Virus record (IMG/VR): IMGVR_UViG_3300050821_002777
Span: 1-47,294 of that record
DNA: 47,294 nucleotides
Direction: 5' to 3' (one strand)
Origin: a virus
The notes under the pieces were generated by a model. The model searched no databases. It worked only from the letters and a program-made list of their open reading frames with translations, and was not told the origin of the DNA. Each line of letters begins with the position of its first letter. The stretch's first letter is position 1. Below, one piece after another: positions 1-8,435 of this stretch. The position numbers and the translations under genes are program-made.

Positions 1-468
1 AGATGCGTAATCGGCGAGGAGAGAGCCACCGAGACCGCAAGGGACAAGGACCACGTTGGCGTAGATCGAATTGGTGATCAGGGAATCCGCAACGTTGGTG
101 AAGAAGTTCCCGTTGAGGCCAGCGAAGCCAGTGTTCCAATTGCAACCGAAGAGCGGCTCAACGGTTTTATACAGGCCGCCATTGTAAACGTTGTAGTTAA
201 AGTTATTAGCTTGTGCCGCGGCTTGGGTAGAGTTGACTACGTTGGAACAAACGCTGTCCCCGGCGATGACGATGCAGCCAACGGTGCCGGAGAGCGACCG
301 AGGGTCCACCTGCGTCCGCGCTGGGACCATGAAGTTCCAGCCGACGACTTGATTAGGCAACTGCGGAAGGGTGTATGGGTCAGGATTGCCCCCGCCGCCA
401 AGGGCAAAGCTTCGCCGGGGCAAGATCAATGCCGGGGTTGCCAGAAGAAGCTTTCGACGGGTGAGCAT
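1..468 (-). CDS. SGNH-type hydrolase, probable tail protein (3' part missing)
   Basis: Only the first 156 residues lie in the window; the gene runs off base 1. The start overlaps the stop of the upstream fibre gene (TAATG). The N-terminus, MLTRRKLLLATPAL, has a twin arginine followed by a hydrophobic stretch and an S-F-A site near residue 22, like a Tat signal. At residues 70-72 the GDS triplet, within IVIAGDSVCSN, follows a hydrophobic strand, as in block I of SGNH/GDSL esterases with Ser71 as nucleophile. CGLGGS at 144-149 follows a second hydrophobic strand, as in a later block. Such enzymes on phage tails typically remove acetyl groups from surface polysaccharide, so a receptor-modifying role is inferred. 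The catalytic Asp/His block would be beyond the window, so activity is unproven. Confidence 0.7.
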   Translation of the reverse strand, partial: MLTRRKLLLATPALILPRRSFALGGGGNPDPYTLPQLPNQVVGWNFMVPARTQVDPRSLSGTVGCIVIAGDSVCSNVVNSTQAAAQANNFNYNVYNGGLYKTVEPLFGCNWNTGFAGLNGNFFTNVADSLITNSIYANVVLVPCGLGGSLLADYAS

Positions 469-1916
469 TAGAACAACAAGGTCCCTGTTATACCGGATTG
501 GACATAGATGATACCGGAGCCGGATTGGACACCTTCGTAGTTGTTAGTGCCACTGGCGATACCTGCTGCTTCGATCCAGACGATATTGGTAAGCCCAAGC
601 CCGGGATAGGTCTTGAGCGTTGCGGATACCGGACAGCGGTTGGTGCAGTTGGTGGTCTGGTGGGTGTCTGAGCTATCGGCATTGGCGACGTTGATCCCGA
701 CACCAACCGCGACGAAGGAGCCCGCGGCAGAGGTATCGCCAGTGGCATCTACACGAGCTTCGAGAAGGGTTCCGGGGAAACCGGCGAATATCGAAAGCTG
801 GTTCGCGGTGTTAGCGTTGGCTTGCCGCCATGTGGTTAGGGTATAGGACCAAGAGGCTGTGCCTTCGACAACCTTCATCTTGCGGATGGATTGGTTGTAT
901 TGGTTGTAGGTGTAGCGCTTGGCTTGGCTATCTTCAGTAAGCCCAGCACCAGTCATCAGCGTCGAGCCGAGGTAGGTGCATTGGTTCACAGCGCAGGTGA
1001 AGGTCGTGGTGTTGTTGAATCGACAGGTCATGGAGACTGCGTTGGTCCAGATACCGTTCAGCATTTGAAGCTGAGTGGTGCCAGCGCCAGTGCCCCGGGC
1101 AGATGTGCCTGCACCGGAGTTCGACCATGCAGGGCCAGAGCAGAGCGTAGGGGTACCAGCGTTCAGTCCTTCGAACCAATCGTATCCGGAGCCTGAAGCC
1201 CAGTTAGAGCCAAGGGTTACTGATTGCCCGACTGTGTCATTGGCAGAAGAGGTGATCGTGACGTTTACGAAGGCTGCGCCGTTCCAAACCGGGACTGTGT
1301 TAGTCGCCCCAGCGCCTCCGGATAGCGGGGCGTAGAAGACAACCGTCGCACCGACTACGTCTGTGGTGGTGATTGGGGTTCCGGAGGTGAGGGTAAGCCT
1401 ACCGCCGAAGTTGAAGCTGGTGCTAGAGCCACCACAGACGCCGAGACTGTCGACGAAGTTGCCGTTGACATCGATCTTGACACAGTCGCCATTGGTGAGC
1501 GTGCCAGTAGAGGTGGCGAATTTGCTGGTGTTGCCAGTGGCCGTGCCGTTGGTGAACGGGGCCGGGAGTTGCCCGGTGAGGACGGAGGACTGGGTTGCGA
1601 GAGAACCGAAGGCAACGCCACCGGTTTTCAGGCAGGTGTAGGTGAACAGCCCGGTGTTGTTAAGGGTGAACGTGCAATCGCCGGTGCTGGTCGGAGCTAC
1701 CGCCGCGGCTTTGTTGCTGGAGTTGCCGAGGAAGATATCGCCATTGGGCAGAGGGAGAATCCCAACGATCGAAGCGTTGGGGACTTGCCCCGGGGCACCG
1801 CCATTGACCGAGCCGCAGACAGACCCAGCTGAGAACACCCCCGAGCATTGGGCCACAGCAGGAGAGGCCGAGAAGATAAGACCAAGCAGCGCCAGCGCTA
1901 TGAGGGGCTTTTTCAT
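468..1916 (-). CDS. Tail fibre-like protein with signal peptide
   Basis: A 482-residue protein rich in Gly, Ser, Thr and Asn, as in phage fibres. It begins with a lysine pair, a hydrophobic core and an A-V-A-Q cleavage site near residue 22, so it looks exported. The mature end starts QCSGVFSAGSVCG, a form I associate with fibre proteins of rhizobial phages and prophages (recalled, not searched). Many Cys residues in the second half (for example TCRF, TCAV, QCTY) could form disulfides, fitting an extracytoplasmic protein. It overlaps the upstream gene by ATGA and the SGNH hydrolase downstream by TAATG, so the three are probably co-translated adsorption genes. The function is inferred from position and composition. 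Confidence 0.7.
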   Translation of the reverse strand: MKKPLIALALLGLIFSASPAVAQCSGVFSAGSVCGSVNGGAPGQVPNASIVGILPLPNGDIFLGNSSNKAAAVAPTSTGDCTFTLNNTGLFTYTCLKTGGVAFGSLATQSSVLTGQLPAPFTNGTATGNTSKFATSTGTLTNGDCVKIDVNGNFVDSLGVCGGSSTSFNFGGRLTLTSGTPITTTDVVGATVVFYAPLSGGAGATNTVPVWNGAAFVNVTITSSANDTVGQSVTLGSNWASGSGYDWFEGLNAGTPTLCSGPAWSNSGAGTSARGTGAGTTQLQMLNGIWTNAVSMTCRFNNTTTFTCAVNQCTYLGSTLMTGAGLTEDSQAKRYTYNQYNQSIRKMKVVEGTASWSYTLTTWRQANANTANQLSIFAGFPGTLLEARVDATGDTSAAGSFVAVGVGINVANADSSDTHQTTNCTNRCPVSATLKTYPGLGLTNIVWIEAAGIASGTNNYEGVQSGSGIIYVQSGITGTLLF

Positions 1917-2344
1917 TGGTTTGAATTCGTCCAGCCGTGGAGTACATTGGATGGGGAAAGGGTGAAGGCGCCGAATGGGGAGTTGATCTGGATCGATGCA
2001 AGGCCCATTATGTTCTCAGCGCCGGAAGCTGGTTGGATCGTGATCGGGTTGGCCCCGGCGAAGCCACCGATGTCGACGATGGTGATCGGGGTCCTTGCGG
2101 CTAGGGCCGGTTGGGCCACAGCCGGGGATGCCGGGTCGATTGCTGTTGGCAGGGTCAGGATGACCGCGCCGTTTACATTCACCCGGACCAGCGAGGTGTC
2201 GGGGGAGATTACGAAAGTCCCCGCGGAGGTTATCTCCAGCGGGTTTCTTCCGGGGAGAAATACCCAGCCAATCGTCGGGCCAAGGTAGGTCTTCACCCAC
2301 TGACGAGCCGTGCCTCCTTGGTCGAGATCGAGTTGGCTGGTCAT
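1913..2344 (-). CDS. Small beta-rich virion protein
   Basis: A 143-residue protein, MTSQLDLDQGG start, that I do not recognise as a named family. It has alternating hydrophobic strands (TFVISPDTSLVRVNV, ITIVDIGGF, ITIQPA) and no signal peptide. Such short beta-rich proteins next to fibre genes are often fibre subunits or baseplate-type accessory proteins. It overlaps the fibre gene by four bases and starts 1 base after the stop of the next gene upstream, so it is part of the same transcript. Confidence 0.6.
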   Translation of the reverse strand: MTSQLDLDQGGTARQWVKTYLGPTIGWVFLPGRNPLEITSAGTFVISPDTSLVRVNVNGAVILTLPTAIDPASPAVAQPALAARTPITIVDIGGFAGANPITIQPASGAENIMGLASIQINSPFGAFTLSPSNVLHGWTNSNQ

Positions 2345-2345
2345 T

Positions 2346-3011
2346 TCAACGCCTCATGGTGGAGCGTGGACGATCGACGTGGATCGGTGGTGGGGCCGGG
2401 AGAGCGTCGGGGTCGATATCGACAAGTGGCTCCGCGGTGTCCTTGCGAGTGTCGAGATCGGCGAGGTCTTGGGCAGGCTCTGGAGCCGTTGCGGATTTCG
2501 GAGCCGCGCCGGACATCAGCTGCTCGATCATCTTTTGCTGCTGGGCGACCATTGCCTTCAACGCTTCGATGTCGCTATCGGAAGTCCCGCGGAGGGATAC
2601 CGCTTGCCGCTGGCCTGCCATGTCGACTTGACGGTTCAAGGCTTCGAGGAGTTGTTTGCCGAACTCTTGGCCGATCTCGGGCGCGAGGGAGTCGATCGGG
2701 TTGACCCACTTGTGCTTTTCCGAATCCGTCTCGGCCTGAGCCTCGTCATCCATCGGTTCCATATCCGGTGTCGGTGGACCGAAGAAGACAATATCCCCGG
2801 GCTTCTCGGTGCCCTTGCGGGCGACCACGCAGATGCCTTCGTGTTTGTTAACGCAGAAGCGATCGTCGGGGTCGATCAACAGCGGGACCCGATAGGACTT
2901 CCGGAACATCCGCCCGGTGTCTTGGTTCGTCTCCTGCCGTTCCCATTCGGTCGGCTGGCCGTATTGCTCCGCATGGAGGTAGTGCTTTGCTGTGACTTTC
3001 CATCTTGCCAT
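2346..3011 (-). CDS. Hypothetical virion-region protein
   Basis: A 221-residue protein with two parts. The N-terminal 90 residues (MARWKVTAKHYL...) contain a compact mixed segment ending near IVFFGPPTPDME. The rest is acidic and helical (IEALKAMVAQQQKMIEQLM, coiled-coil-like), with a Pro/Ala/Asp-rich tail ending in STMRR. The composition suggests an assembly or linker protein. No catalytic motif is visible. It sits between signal-peptide-bearing tail proteins and the fibre genes on one transcript. Confidence 0.6.
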   Translation of the reverse strand: MARWKVTAKHYLHAEQYGQPTEWERQETNQDTGRMFRKSYRVPLLIDPDDRFCVNKHEGICVVARKGTEKPGDIVFFGPPTPDMEPMDDEAQAETDSEKHKWVNPIDSLAPEIGQEFGKQLLEALNRQVDMAGQRQAVSLRGTSDSDIEALKAMVAQQQKMIEQLMSGAAPKSATAPEPAQDLADLDTRKDTAEPLVDIDPDALPAPPPIHVDRPRSTMRR

Positions 3012-3021
3012 GGCTGGCCTC

Positions 3022-3447
3022 CTAGAGTTGCACGTACCAGATCACCGCGGCGATCGTGGCTACGCTTGGGGTAATGCAAAGGGCCGAGCCGAGCGGGAGT
3101 TGGATCGTGGCGTATTGCTGACGATCGACCGACGGCGCGGTGTTGGTGATGTTGAGTGGTGGGACGATGGTGGCAGGGTTGGTAGCACAGTTGACCCCGG
3201 TGCCGGATTGGAACGAGAAGGTCCCGGTGGCACCAGTGTTGGTGATTTCCCACCCGCAGAGGATAATGGTTTGACCAACGACCGCAGCGATCAATTGCGT
3301 GATCGTCAGCGGCCCTGCTGCCATCGTGGCGATTTTATTGCAGAGGATCAGGTTGGTCGGGCCAACGGAATTCTCTGCCCGGGCAGCCCAAGGCAAGCAT
3401 AGGCCTAGAGCCGCGACGAGGGATAGAACTAGACCTAGCTTGCGCAT
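3022..3447 (-). CDS. Exported beta-sandwich-like virion protein
   Basis: A 141-residue protein. A signal peptide is clear: MRK, a hydrophobic core, then A-A-R-A before ENSVGP at about residue 25. The rest is small beta strands with five Cys residues (LILCNK, IILCGW, GVNCAT, ALCITP), which could form disulfides outside the cytoplasm. The end, TIAAVIWYVQL, is strand-like. Its place after the decoration protein genes suggests a surface or adhesion role, but a structural role in the particle is inferred only from the gene neighbourhood. Confidence 0.6.
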   Translation of the reverse strand: MRKLGLVLSLVAALGLCLPWAARAENSVGPTNLILCNKIATMAAGPLTITQLIAAVVGQTIILCGWEITNTGATGTFSFQSGTGVNCATNPATIVPPLNITNTAPSVDRQQYATIQLPLGSALCITPSVATIAAVIWYVQL

Positions 3448-3453
3448 GGGGGT

Positions 3454-3939
3454 TTACCTTATTCTGTACCAAGAATTGGTTGCGATGAGATAACGGAACT
3501 CGACCGAAGAACCAGCGCCGAGGGTGGCGAAGGTGGTGTTGTTGACCAAGGTCGAACCGTCGGTGGTGGTAACGGTGGCACCGGTAAATGCGCCGCCAGA
3601 GCCATTGACCCACTCGAAGATTTCACCATCGAATGGAAGCGATGGAAGGGTAACGGCGAGGGAGGCAGAAGCAGCGGTGGACACAAGAGTCGCTGTGTTC
3701 GTGGTCAGGACTAGAGACCCGGAAGTCAAGGCGGTGTTGAGAACGCCTTGGGAGTTTCGGGATTGCGCCGTGGTGATAAACAGCGACGGGCCTTGCGGTC
3801 CACCGATGCCTACAGCCCAAGCCTCGTTACCGGTTAGGGTTCGAGAAGTGAGTTGCTGGGAAAGGGCGATCCCAGCAAATAGGCCAAGGGCGGCAATGAC
3901 CGCCCCCGCCAGAAGTGCACGAAGTTTGGTCATTGCCAT
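3454..3939 (-). CDS. Exported or anchored virion protein
   Basis: A 161-residue protein starting MAMTKLR followed by about 20 hydrophobic residues and ALSQQ, so it has a signal peptide or an N-terminal anchor; a start at the third residue is equally possible. The mature part is Thr/Ser/Gly-rich with a C-terminal block (FDGEIFEWVNGSGGAFTG ... SSVEFRYL ... NSWYRIR) typical of small beta-sandwich phage fibre or decoration domains. It lies 14 bases after the cement protein gene in the same direction. No enzyme motif is seen. Confidence 0.6.
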   Translation of the reverse strand: MAMTKLRALLAGAVIAALGLFAGIALSQQLTSRTLTGNEAWAVGIGGPQGPSLFITTAQSRNSQGVLNTALTSGSLVLTTNTATLVSTAASASLAVTLPSLPFDGEIFEWVNGSGGAFTGATVTTTDGSTLVNNTTFATLGAGSSVEFRYLIATNSWYRIR

Positions 3940-3944
3940 TTTCC

Positions 3945-4481
3945 TTAGTTCGCCACAGTGATGCCAGCGGGGTAACCGCCGAGCGTCGCGTTGGCTTGTT
4001 CCGGGAGATCGTGCCGGTCGAGGACGAGGAAGCCTTTGAGGACCCCCGCGCCATGGGTGCCGACGGAGACGTAGCCGAGTTGCAGGAACCGCGGAAGTGG
4101 TTGCGCGGGTGCAGGTCGGGGCATGTCGGAGTCGAACAGCCGGGCACCAGCGATCAGTGAAGCTTCGGCGACCACCGGCCCGGAGGCCATGACGGTGAAA
4201 GCACCTGCTGCGCCAGAGCCGTTGTCCGGAGCGCCTTGGATGTTGACTTGGAGCGAGGTGCCGCCTGTGAACGCCGTGGTGACGATCACAAGGATTTTCA
4301 TCGCCGGGTCATCGCCGATGCCAATATCCCGCGCGCCACCGCCTTGGGCAGAAAGCGGGAGCCCGACGATGCCAAGATCGAGGGACGAGGTGGAAGTCTG
4401 CGAACCCGTCGTGGGGGAGTCACCGGTGCCGGTGCCACCGCCAGAAGGGTTGGAGAACATTAAGAGGCCATCGAGAATCAT
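3945..4481 (-). CDS. Capsid cement/decoration protein, Bbp16-like
   Basis: A 178-residue protein encoded directly after the capsid gene. The MILDGLL start, a Ser/Thr/Gly linker, a DLG..LSAQGGGARDIG block and the central strand pair (MKILVIVTTAFTGGTSLQV) match my memory of the Bbp16 family, the cement protein of Bordetella phage BPP-1. Cement proteins sit on the outside of the shell and stabilise it after expansion. A strong ribosome site (AAAGGAG) precedes the start. Family assignment is by recognition of pattern and position, not by alignment. Confidence 0.75.
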   Translation of the reverse strand: MILDGLLMFSNPSGGGTGTGDSPTTGSQTSTSSLDLGIVGLPLSAQGGGARDIGIGDDPAMKILVIVTTAFTGGTSLQVNIQGAPDNGSGAAGAFTVMASGPVVAEASLIAGARLFDSDMPRPAPAQPLPRFLQLGYVSVGTHGAGVLKGFLVLDRHDLPEQANATLGGYPAGITVAN

Positions 4482-4492
4482 ATCTGGCTCCT

Positions 4493-5536
4493 TTAAACGA
4501 CCTGAGCTTCGTTGCTCAAGATGGCGTCCACAGTGCGGACAGGGATACCACGGAACGTGGTAATGGGTTTGCCGTTGAATTCCTCGATCCGGAGGAGAAC
4601 GTTGGTTTTGTTCATCGCTTGGAGATCGAGGTAGGTGCGGATGATACGGTTGCAGTAGATAACCGTACGGCCCATGTCCGCGCGAACCATCGGGGTGTCA
4701 GAGGTTTGGATGGTGGTCGCGGAGACGGGAGCGGTGGGGAGGCGGTAGAGAGCGCGAACGAGGAAGTTGATCAAGTTCGCAGCGGAGACGCCGGTAAGCT
4801 GGGTGACGTCGACGTTCGCGATACGGGCGACATAGCGCCAGTCGCGATTGACGAGGCCGATTTCCCACTTGAAGTGTTCACGATAGGCTTGGTAGGTGTT
4901 GCCGTTGGAATCGGTCACCGGCCACTCGCCCATGTCCCGCTGCTGGAGACCGGTGAGTTTGCCCTTCGGGAACGTGGCGAAGTTGGTATCGGAACCCCAA
5001 GTCATCACCCAGATCGAGGTGTTGGTGTTCGACACACCGCCACCGTCGAGGACGTTCGCCGCGGTGTTGGAGTTCGCGGTGGTCTTCGTCGAGTAGCGCG
5101 GGGCGAGGCCGGTGAACCGCTCCGGGTTGATGAACTGGTTGCCGTAGATCAGCGTCGAAGCAACCTGTTGCGACATGCCTTCGAGGAACGCGCGGGACTC
5201 CGAGAGCCGGAACTCCGGGGTGTTGCCGTTCAGGTCAGCGATGTCCTTGTCGATGACGGAGTAGGTTTCGAGGTTCCCGCAGGTGTCAACGATCTGCGCG
5301 GTGGTCGACTTCGCGTTCGGCACGCCGGTGTTCAGCAAGCGCCATGTGGCTTGCGGAAGTCCGGTGCGGACGGTGGTCTTGTGACCCGTTGGGAGGTTGC
5401 CCTCGACGACCATCATGTCGTCAAGGATTTCGTTCGTTTGGGAAAGAAGCTCAATGATCGCGGCGACTTTGTAGCCGTCGTCCATGCGCTTCGCCCAGTC
5501 GGCGTAGGTTAACGCCGTAGAGCCAATGGCAGCCAT
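4493..5536 (-). CDS. Major capsid protein, Bbp17-like
   Basis: A 347-residue shell protein. The N-terminal half carries the blocks TNEILDDMM, EGNLPTGHKTTVRTGLP and DIADLNGNTPEFRLSE, then GLAPRYST and SIWVMTWG, all of which I recognise from the BPP-1 (Bbp17) type of HK97-fold capsid proteins. The second half (KWEIGLVNRDWRYVARIAN, ADMGRTVIYCN, FRGIPVRTVDAIL) is equally typical. Order with scaffold upstream and Bbp16-like cement protein downstream supports it. The start is immediately preceded by a perfect hairpin that covers its ribosome site. Confidence 0.93.
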   Translation of the reverse strand: MAAIGSTALTYADWAKRMDDGYKVAAIIELLSQTNEILDDMMVVEGNLPTGHKTTVRTGLPQATWRLLNTGVPNAKSTTAQIVDTCGNLETYSVIDKDIADLNGNTPEFRLSESRAFLEGMSQQVASTLIYGNQFINPERFTGLAPRYSTKTTANSNTAANVLDGGGVSNTNTSIWVMTWGSDTNFATFPKGKLTGLQQRDMGEWPVTDSNGNTYQAYREHFKWEIGLVNRDWRYVARIANVDVTQLTGVSAANLINFLVRALYRLPTAPVSATTIQTSDTPMVRADMGRTVIYCNRIIRTYLDLQAMNKTNVLLRIEEFNGKPITTFRGIPVRTVDAILSNEAQVV

Positions 5537-5549
5537 AGGATGCTATCCT
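5537..5549 (-). promoter_or_regulatory. Hairpin covering the capsid ribosome-binding site
   Basis: On the minus strand the bases just before the capsid ATG are AGGAT-AGC-ATCCT, a perfect 5-bp inverted repeat with a 3-base loop. The first arm contains the only Shine-Dalgarno-like AGGA, 8 bases before the start. Pairing would hide it, so capsid translation may depend on ribosome arrival or unfolding. The stem is short, so the effect may be modest. Confidence 0.45.
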
Positions 5550-5630
5550 GTGTTTGGGTTAAGTTTCACTTCGTGACATCCTAAGTACCTCTGGGCTCAG
5601 CCGTTCGTCCCCTCTGGGGCGGACGTAGGA

Positions 5631-6377
5631 TTACTTTCGCAGGTGGCCGTATAGCGCGTCTGCGATCGAAGGCGGACCGGAGCCGGGGGCTTTTTGACCT
5701 TCAGGGGAAGGCCCGTTGCCACGGACTGGTTTGCCTTCGGAAAGGGGTCGGAGGAGAATGTTCAGGGCCTCGACGACATCGGGGTGCGAACCGGCACCGG
5801 TGATGTCAAGGGCCGCACGGACATTCTTCGCAAGGGTCGGGGAGAGAACGGTGTCGAGGACGTTGGAGATCATGGATTGGACCTCGCGGCCTTTGTCCCC
5901 CGGGAAGCGGTTGCCGATCTCGGTGGTCCATTCTTTCTGCAAATCGGCCCAAGCTTTGTATGGCGCTGCGGCGGCTTCGAGGGCGTTTTTGCCATAGAGG
6001 TCGACGAGCTTCTGGGCTTGGTCTTGCGACAGCCCGAGTTCTTTAAACGTGGTCTGGACTTCCTTCAGCACCGGCTCGTCGAACTTGAACCCGTCGGGGA
6101 CTTTGAAATCCTCGTACTTCTCCGGAGCGCCTACAGGTGCTTTGGGATCGCCCTTCGGATCACCGTCCTTCGGTGGGTCAGCAGGCGGGTCCTTAGCAGG
6201 AACCTTTGGATCGGGCTCCTTGGGGGTCTTGGTGAGAAACGAATCGCCTTCAGGCTTCGGTTCCGGCGTAGGGGTCGTACTCGGTGACGGGGTCACGTCC
6301 TTCAACGTCCCGTCCGGGGTCCTCGCTTCCGGTGTGTTCGGCTGCGGGGGATCGGTCGTCACTGTAGCGTCGCTCAT
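5631..6377 (-). CDS. Capsid scaffolding protein
   Basis: A 248-residue protein with the usual scaffold make-up: a long disordered Pro/Asp/Lys/Thr-rich N-terminal half (repeated PKD, DPP, DPK), then a helical region from about residue 90 (FDEPVLKEVQTTFKELGLS, AQKLVDLYGKNALEAA, WADLQKEW) and a short C-terminal end (SIADALYGHLRK) like the shell-binding tails of other scaffolds. It lies between the Bbp19-like gene and the capsid gene. Its 5' end overlaps the Bbp19-like gene by 128 bases in another frame. It would direct procapsid assembly and leave before packaging. Confidence 0.85.
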   Translation of the reverse strand: MSDATVTTDPPQPNTPEARTPDGTLKDVTPSPSTTPTPEPKPEGDSFLTKTPKEPDPKVPAKDPPADPPKDGDPKGDPKAPVGAPEKYEDFKVPDGFKFDEPVLKEVQTTFKELGLSQDQAQKLVDLYGKNALEAAAAPYKAWADLQKEWTTEIGNRFPGDKGREVQSMISNVLDTVLSPTLAKNVRAALDITGAGSHPDVVEALNILLRPLSEGKPVRGNGPSPEGQKAPGSGPPSIADALYGHLRK

Positions 6378-6684
6378 GGACTAGTTCCTTCTCGCTGGCT
6401 TCTGACATCATTTGAACGTATTCGGCTGGTGCGGCATTGACGACGTCGGAGAAGATGGAAAGGCCGACGTCTTGGTATCCGCAGTTGCGGGCAGTTACGT
6501 CCGGGGCTCCCGCAACGAATGGGGTTTGGAAGATGCAGCATTTCTCAAGCAGGTCGTGCATCCATTTTCGACCGGGCTTGTCTTGCATGATTCGGCGAAC
6601 ATAGGCATGCCGGTTCGCCTCGGCGAGTTTAAGTTCCTTCTCGCGTTCACGGACTTGCTTACGGTTTGAGCCGTCGAAGGTCAT
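6250..6684 (-). CDS. Bbp19-like head-region protein
   Basis: A 144-residue protein. The core RRIMQDKPGRKWMHDLLEK, CCIFQTPFVAGAPD, TARNCGYQDVGLSIFSDV and PAEYVQMM matches my memory of the Bbp19 family, small proteins coded between portal and scaffold in BPP-1-like phages. Their role is not well defined. The last 45 residues (DDRSPAAEHTGSEDPG...) overlap the scaffold gene in another frame, so this charged tail may be shaped by the scaffold coding constraint. It overlaps the portal gene by ATGA. Confidence 0.75.
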   Translation of the reverse strand: MTFDGSNRKQVREREKELKLAEANRHAYVRRIMQDKPGRKWMHDLLEKCCIFQTPFVAGAPDVTARNCGYQDVGLSIFSDVVNAAPAEYVQMMSEASEKELVHERRYSDDRSPAAEHTGSEDPGRDVEGRDPVTEYDPYAGTEA

Positions 6685-8435
6685 CCGGCGAGCATCCTTT
6701 GCATCAGGTTCTGGCCGCCGCCAACGTCGATGGCCGAGGCGTTAGCACCGGCCTTGGAGAGGGTCTCGGCGGTTTGAAGTTGTTGCTGTTGTGCCTGCTG
6801 CTGGGCGCGCTGTTGTCGGATCATGACAAGCTGCTGCGGCGACCGGATCATCCGCGGGTCGTTGTTCAGCAGGTTCGAGTAGAGATCGAGAGCCATGTCG
6901 AAGTCGATGTTGTCGATGATGGCTGGGTCGATCCCGCCGAGTTGCCCAGCGATCTGCAGCATGCGTTCGATCGAACCAGCCTGAGCAGCGCGTTGGGAGA
7001 TCGCGAGCATCGAGGTGTATTCGATGTTGAGTTCGCGCCCTGCGATCTCCGCTGGGGGTGGTGGGAGGATGCGGGCACGGGCCATGATGCCCCAAGCACG
7101 ATCGATGATCGGGGCAAGGACTTCGGTCTGGAGACGCTCGATGACTGGGGTGAGCATCATCAGCGATTCGGACTTCCGCATGTCCCATTCGACTGCGGTA
7201 ATGTTCGACCGGGTTTCGAATTGCGAGGCGACTTGGAACAGGGAGTTGAAGAAGGTTTCTTTGATCCGCCCGCGGACTTCTTGCAGGTCCTCGGTGATCG
7301 CTGCGATATCTGGTTTCCAATTGCCGTAGGCGGGTTTCATCCCGTCGTTGCCGGTGGACATCATTCCTTGCAGGAAGGTGATACCGCCCGGGAGGAGGGA
7401 TGCTGGTTGGTTCTTCAGTTGAACGTCGGCTACGAGCGGCGGGTTGATGCCCTTGTCGATGCCTTGCGCCTTACGCCGGGTTTCCTGCTGGAGTTGCTTG
7501 ATATCAGGCAACGCGTCCATACCGGGGGAACGCCCGTAAGGATCGTTAGCGATAAGATCCCATCGGCCAATAATGGCCATGCGCTCGTTAAATCCCCGCT
7601 TGCGTAGGAAGCCTTTAGCCGCCGTACCGCCTTGAGGATTCGTCGCGCCTCCCCATTCCCAATAGGTCTCACGGTATTTGAAGTGAGAGGGGACGCCGTA
7701 TTTTTCCGGGTCGGTGTTGGGCTCGATCGCATGGGCGATGATTATCTCGCGGGTTAGGTTCGCACCGTCTTGGAGATCGTAGAAATTGCGAACCATGTCG
7801 GAGCAGTTTTCCCAGCCGAACTCATCGACGGTCTGGGCGATGGTGTAGGTGTATTCGCGGTAGAAGATCGTCGGGCGATACTTGCCGTCGATGTCGACGT
7901 AGTACTCGCCGAAGGCTGGGTTGATGCAGTTGATGACGTTGTCGTAGTCTTCGTACATCAGCATCGCGGCGGTGCCGAAGACGATCAGGTCGAAGTAGAA
8001 TACCGCCATGGCGGTGTAGAAGTTGCTCTCGCTGAAGACGAGATACATCAACCGTTCGCACTCAGCCAGCCATAATGAAACCGGGGAGGTTTGGGTCGAA
8101 TCTAAACGACCAATCTTGAGCTTGAACCAAGGGCGCGTCGGGGAAGAGATGCCGGACATCATACCAGCAGCTAAGTTTCTTGCTGCAAGGGTCCCAGTGG
8201 AATCTAATATATGCTGATTGATCGGCGAGCCGCGGTTTTGTTGGTTCTGTGTGATAAGCCATTTGTACCTCCGGGGGAGGATGTAGTCGGCGAGTTCGCG
8301 AGCGTGGGTCCACCATGAGTAGCGGTTGTTGCGAAGGCCAAGGAGACGGCCTTGTTGAAACCGGCGAAGGTGAAGGTCCTGCTCGGTGACGGCTGCGACT
8401 CGCCGAGGGAGATAGGCTTGGGCGTACAGGCTCAT
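6681..8435 (-). CDS. Portal (head-tail connector) protein
   Basis: A 584-residue portal of the podovirus type. Marker blocks are WWTHARELADYILPRR near residue 40, ILDSTGTLAARNLAAGMMSG and SPTRPWFKL near 75-110, then GRSPGMDALPDIKQLQQ and LLPGGITFLQG, and a Gln-rich C-terminus (RQQRAQQQAQQQQLQ) as in many connectors. Twelve copies are expected to form the ring through which DNA is packed and ejected. Upstream are two short linker genes and large terminase; downstream is the Bbp19-like gene. Confidence 0.93.
   Translation of the reverse strand: MSLYAQAYLPRRVAAVTEQDLHLRRFQQGRLLGLRNNRYSWWTHARELADYILPRRYKWLITQNQQNRGSPINQHILDSTGTLAARNLAAGMMSGISSPTRPWFKLKIGRLDSTQTSPVSLWLAECERLMYLVFSESNFYTAMAVFYFDLIVFGTAAMLMYEDYDNVINCINPAFGEYYVDIDGKYRPTIFYREYTYTIAQTVDEFGWENCSDMVRNFYDLQDGANLTREIIIAHAIEPNTDPEKYGVPSHFKYRETYWEWGGATNPQGGTAAKGFLRKRGFNERMAIIGRWDLIANDPYGRSPGMDALPDIKQLQQETRRKAQGIDKGINPPLVADVQLKNQPASLLPGGITFLQGMMSTGNDGMKPAYGNWKPDIAAITEDLQEVRGRIKETFFNSLFQVASQFETRSNITAVEWDMRKSESLMMLTPVIERLQTEVLAPIIDRAWGIMARARILPPPPAEIAGRELNIEYTSMLAISQRAAQAGSIERMLQIAGQLGGIDPAIIDNIDFDMALDLYSNLLNNDPRMIRSPQQLVMIRQQRAQQQAQQQQLQTAETLSKAGANASAIDVGGGQNLMQRMLAG

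Noticed and set aside
468-5536. Diversity-generating retroelement, as in BPP-1
   Set aside because: Despite BPP-1-like head genes, no reverse transcriptase or template/variable repeat pair was seen.
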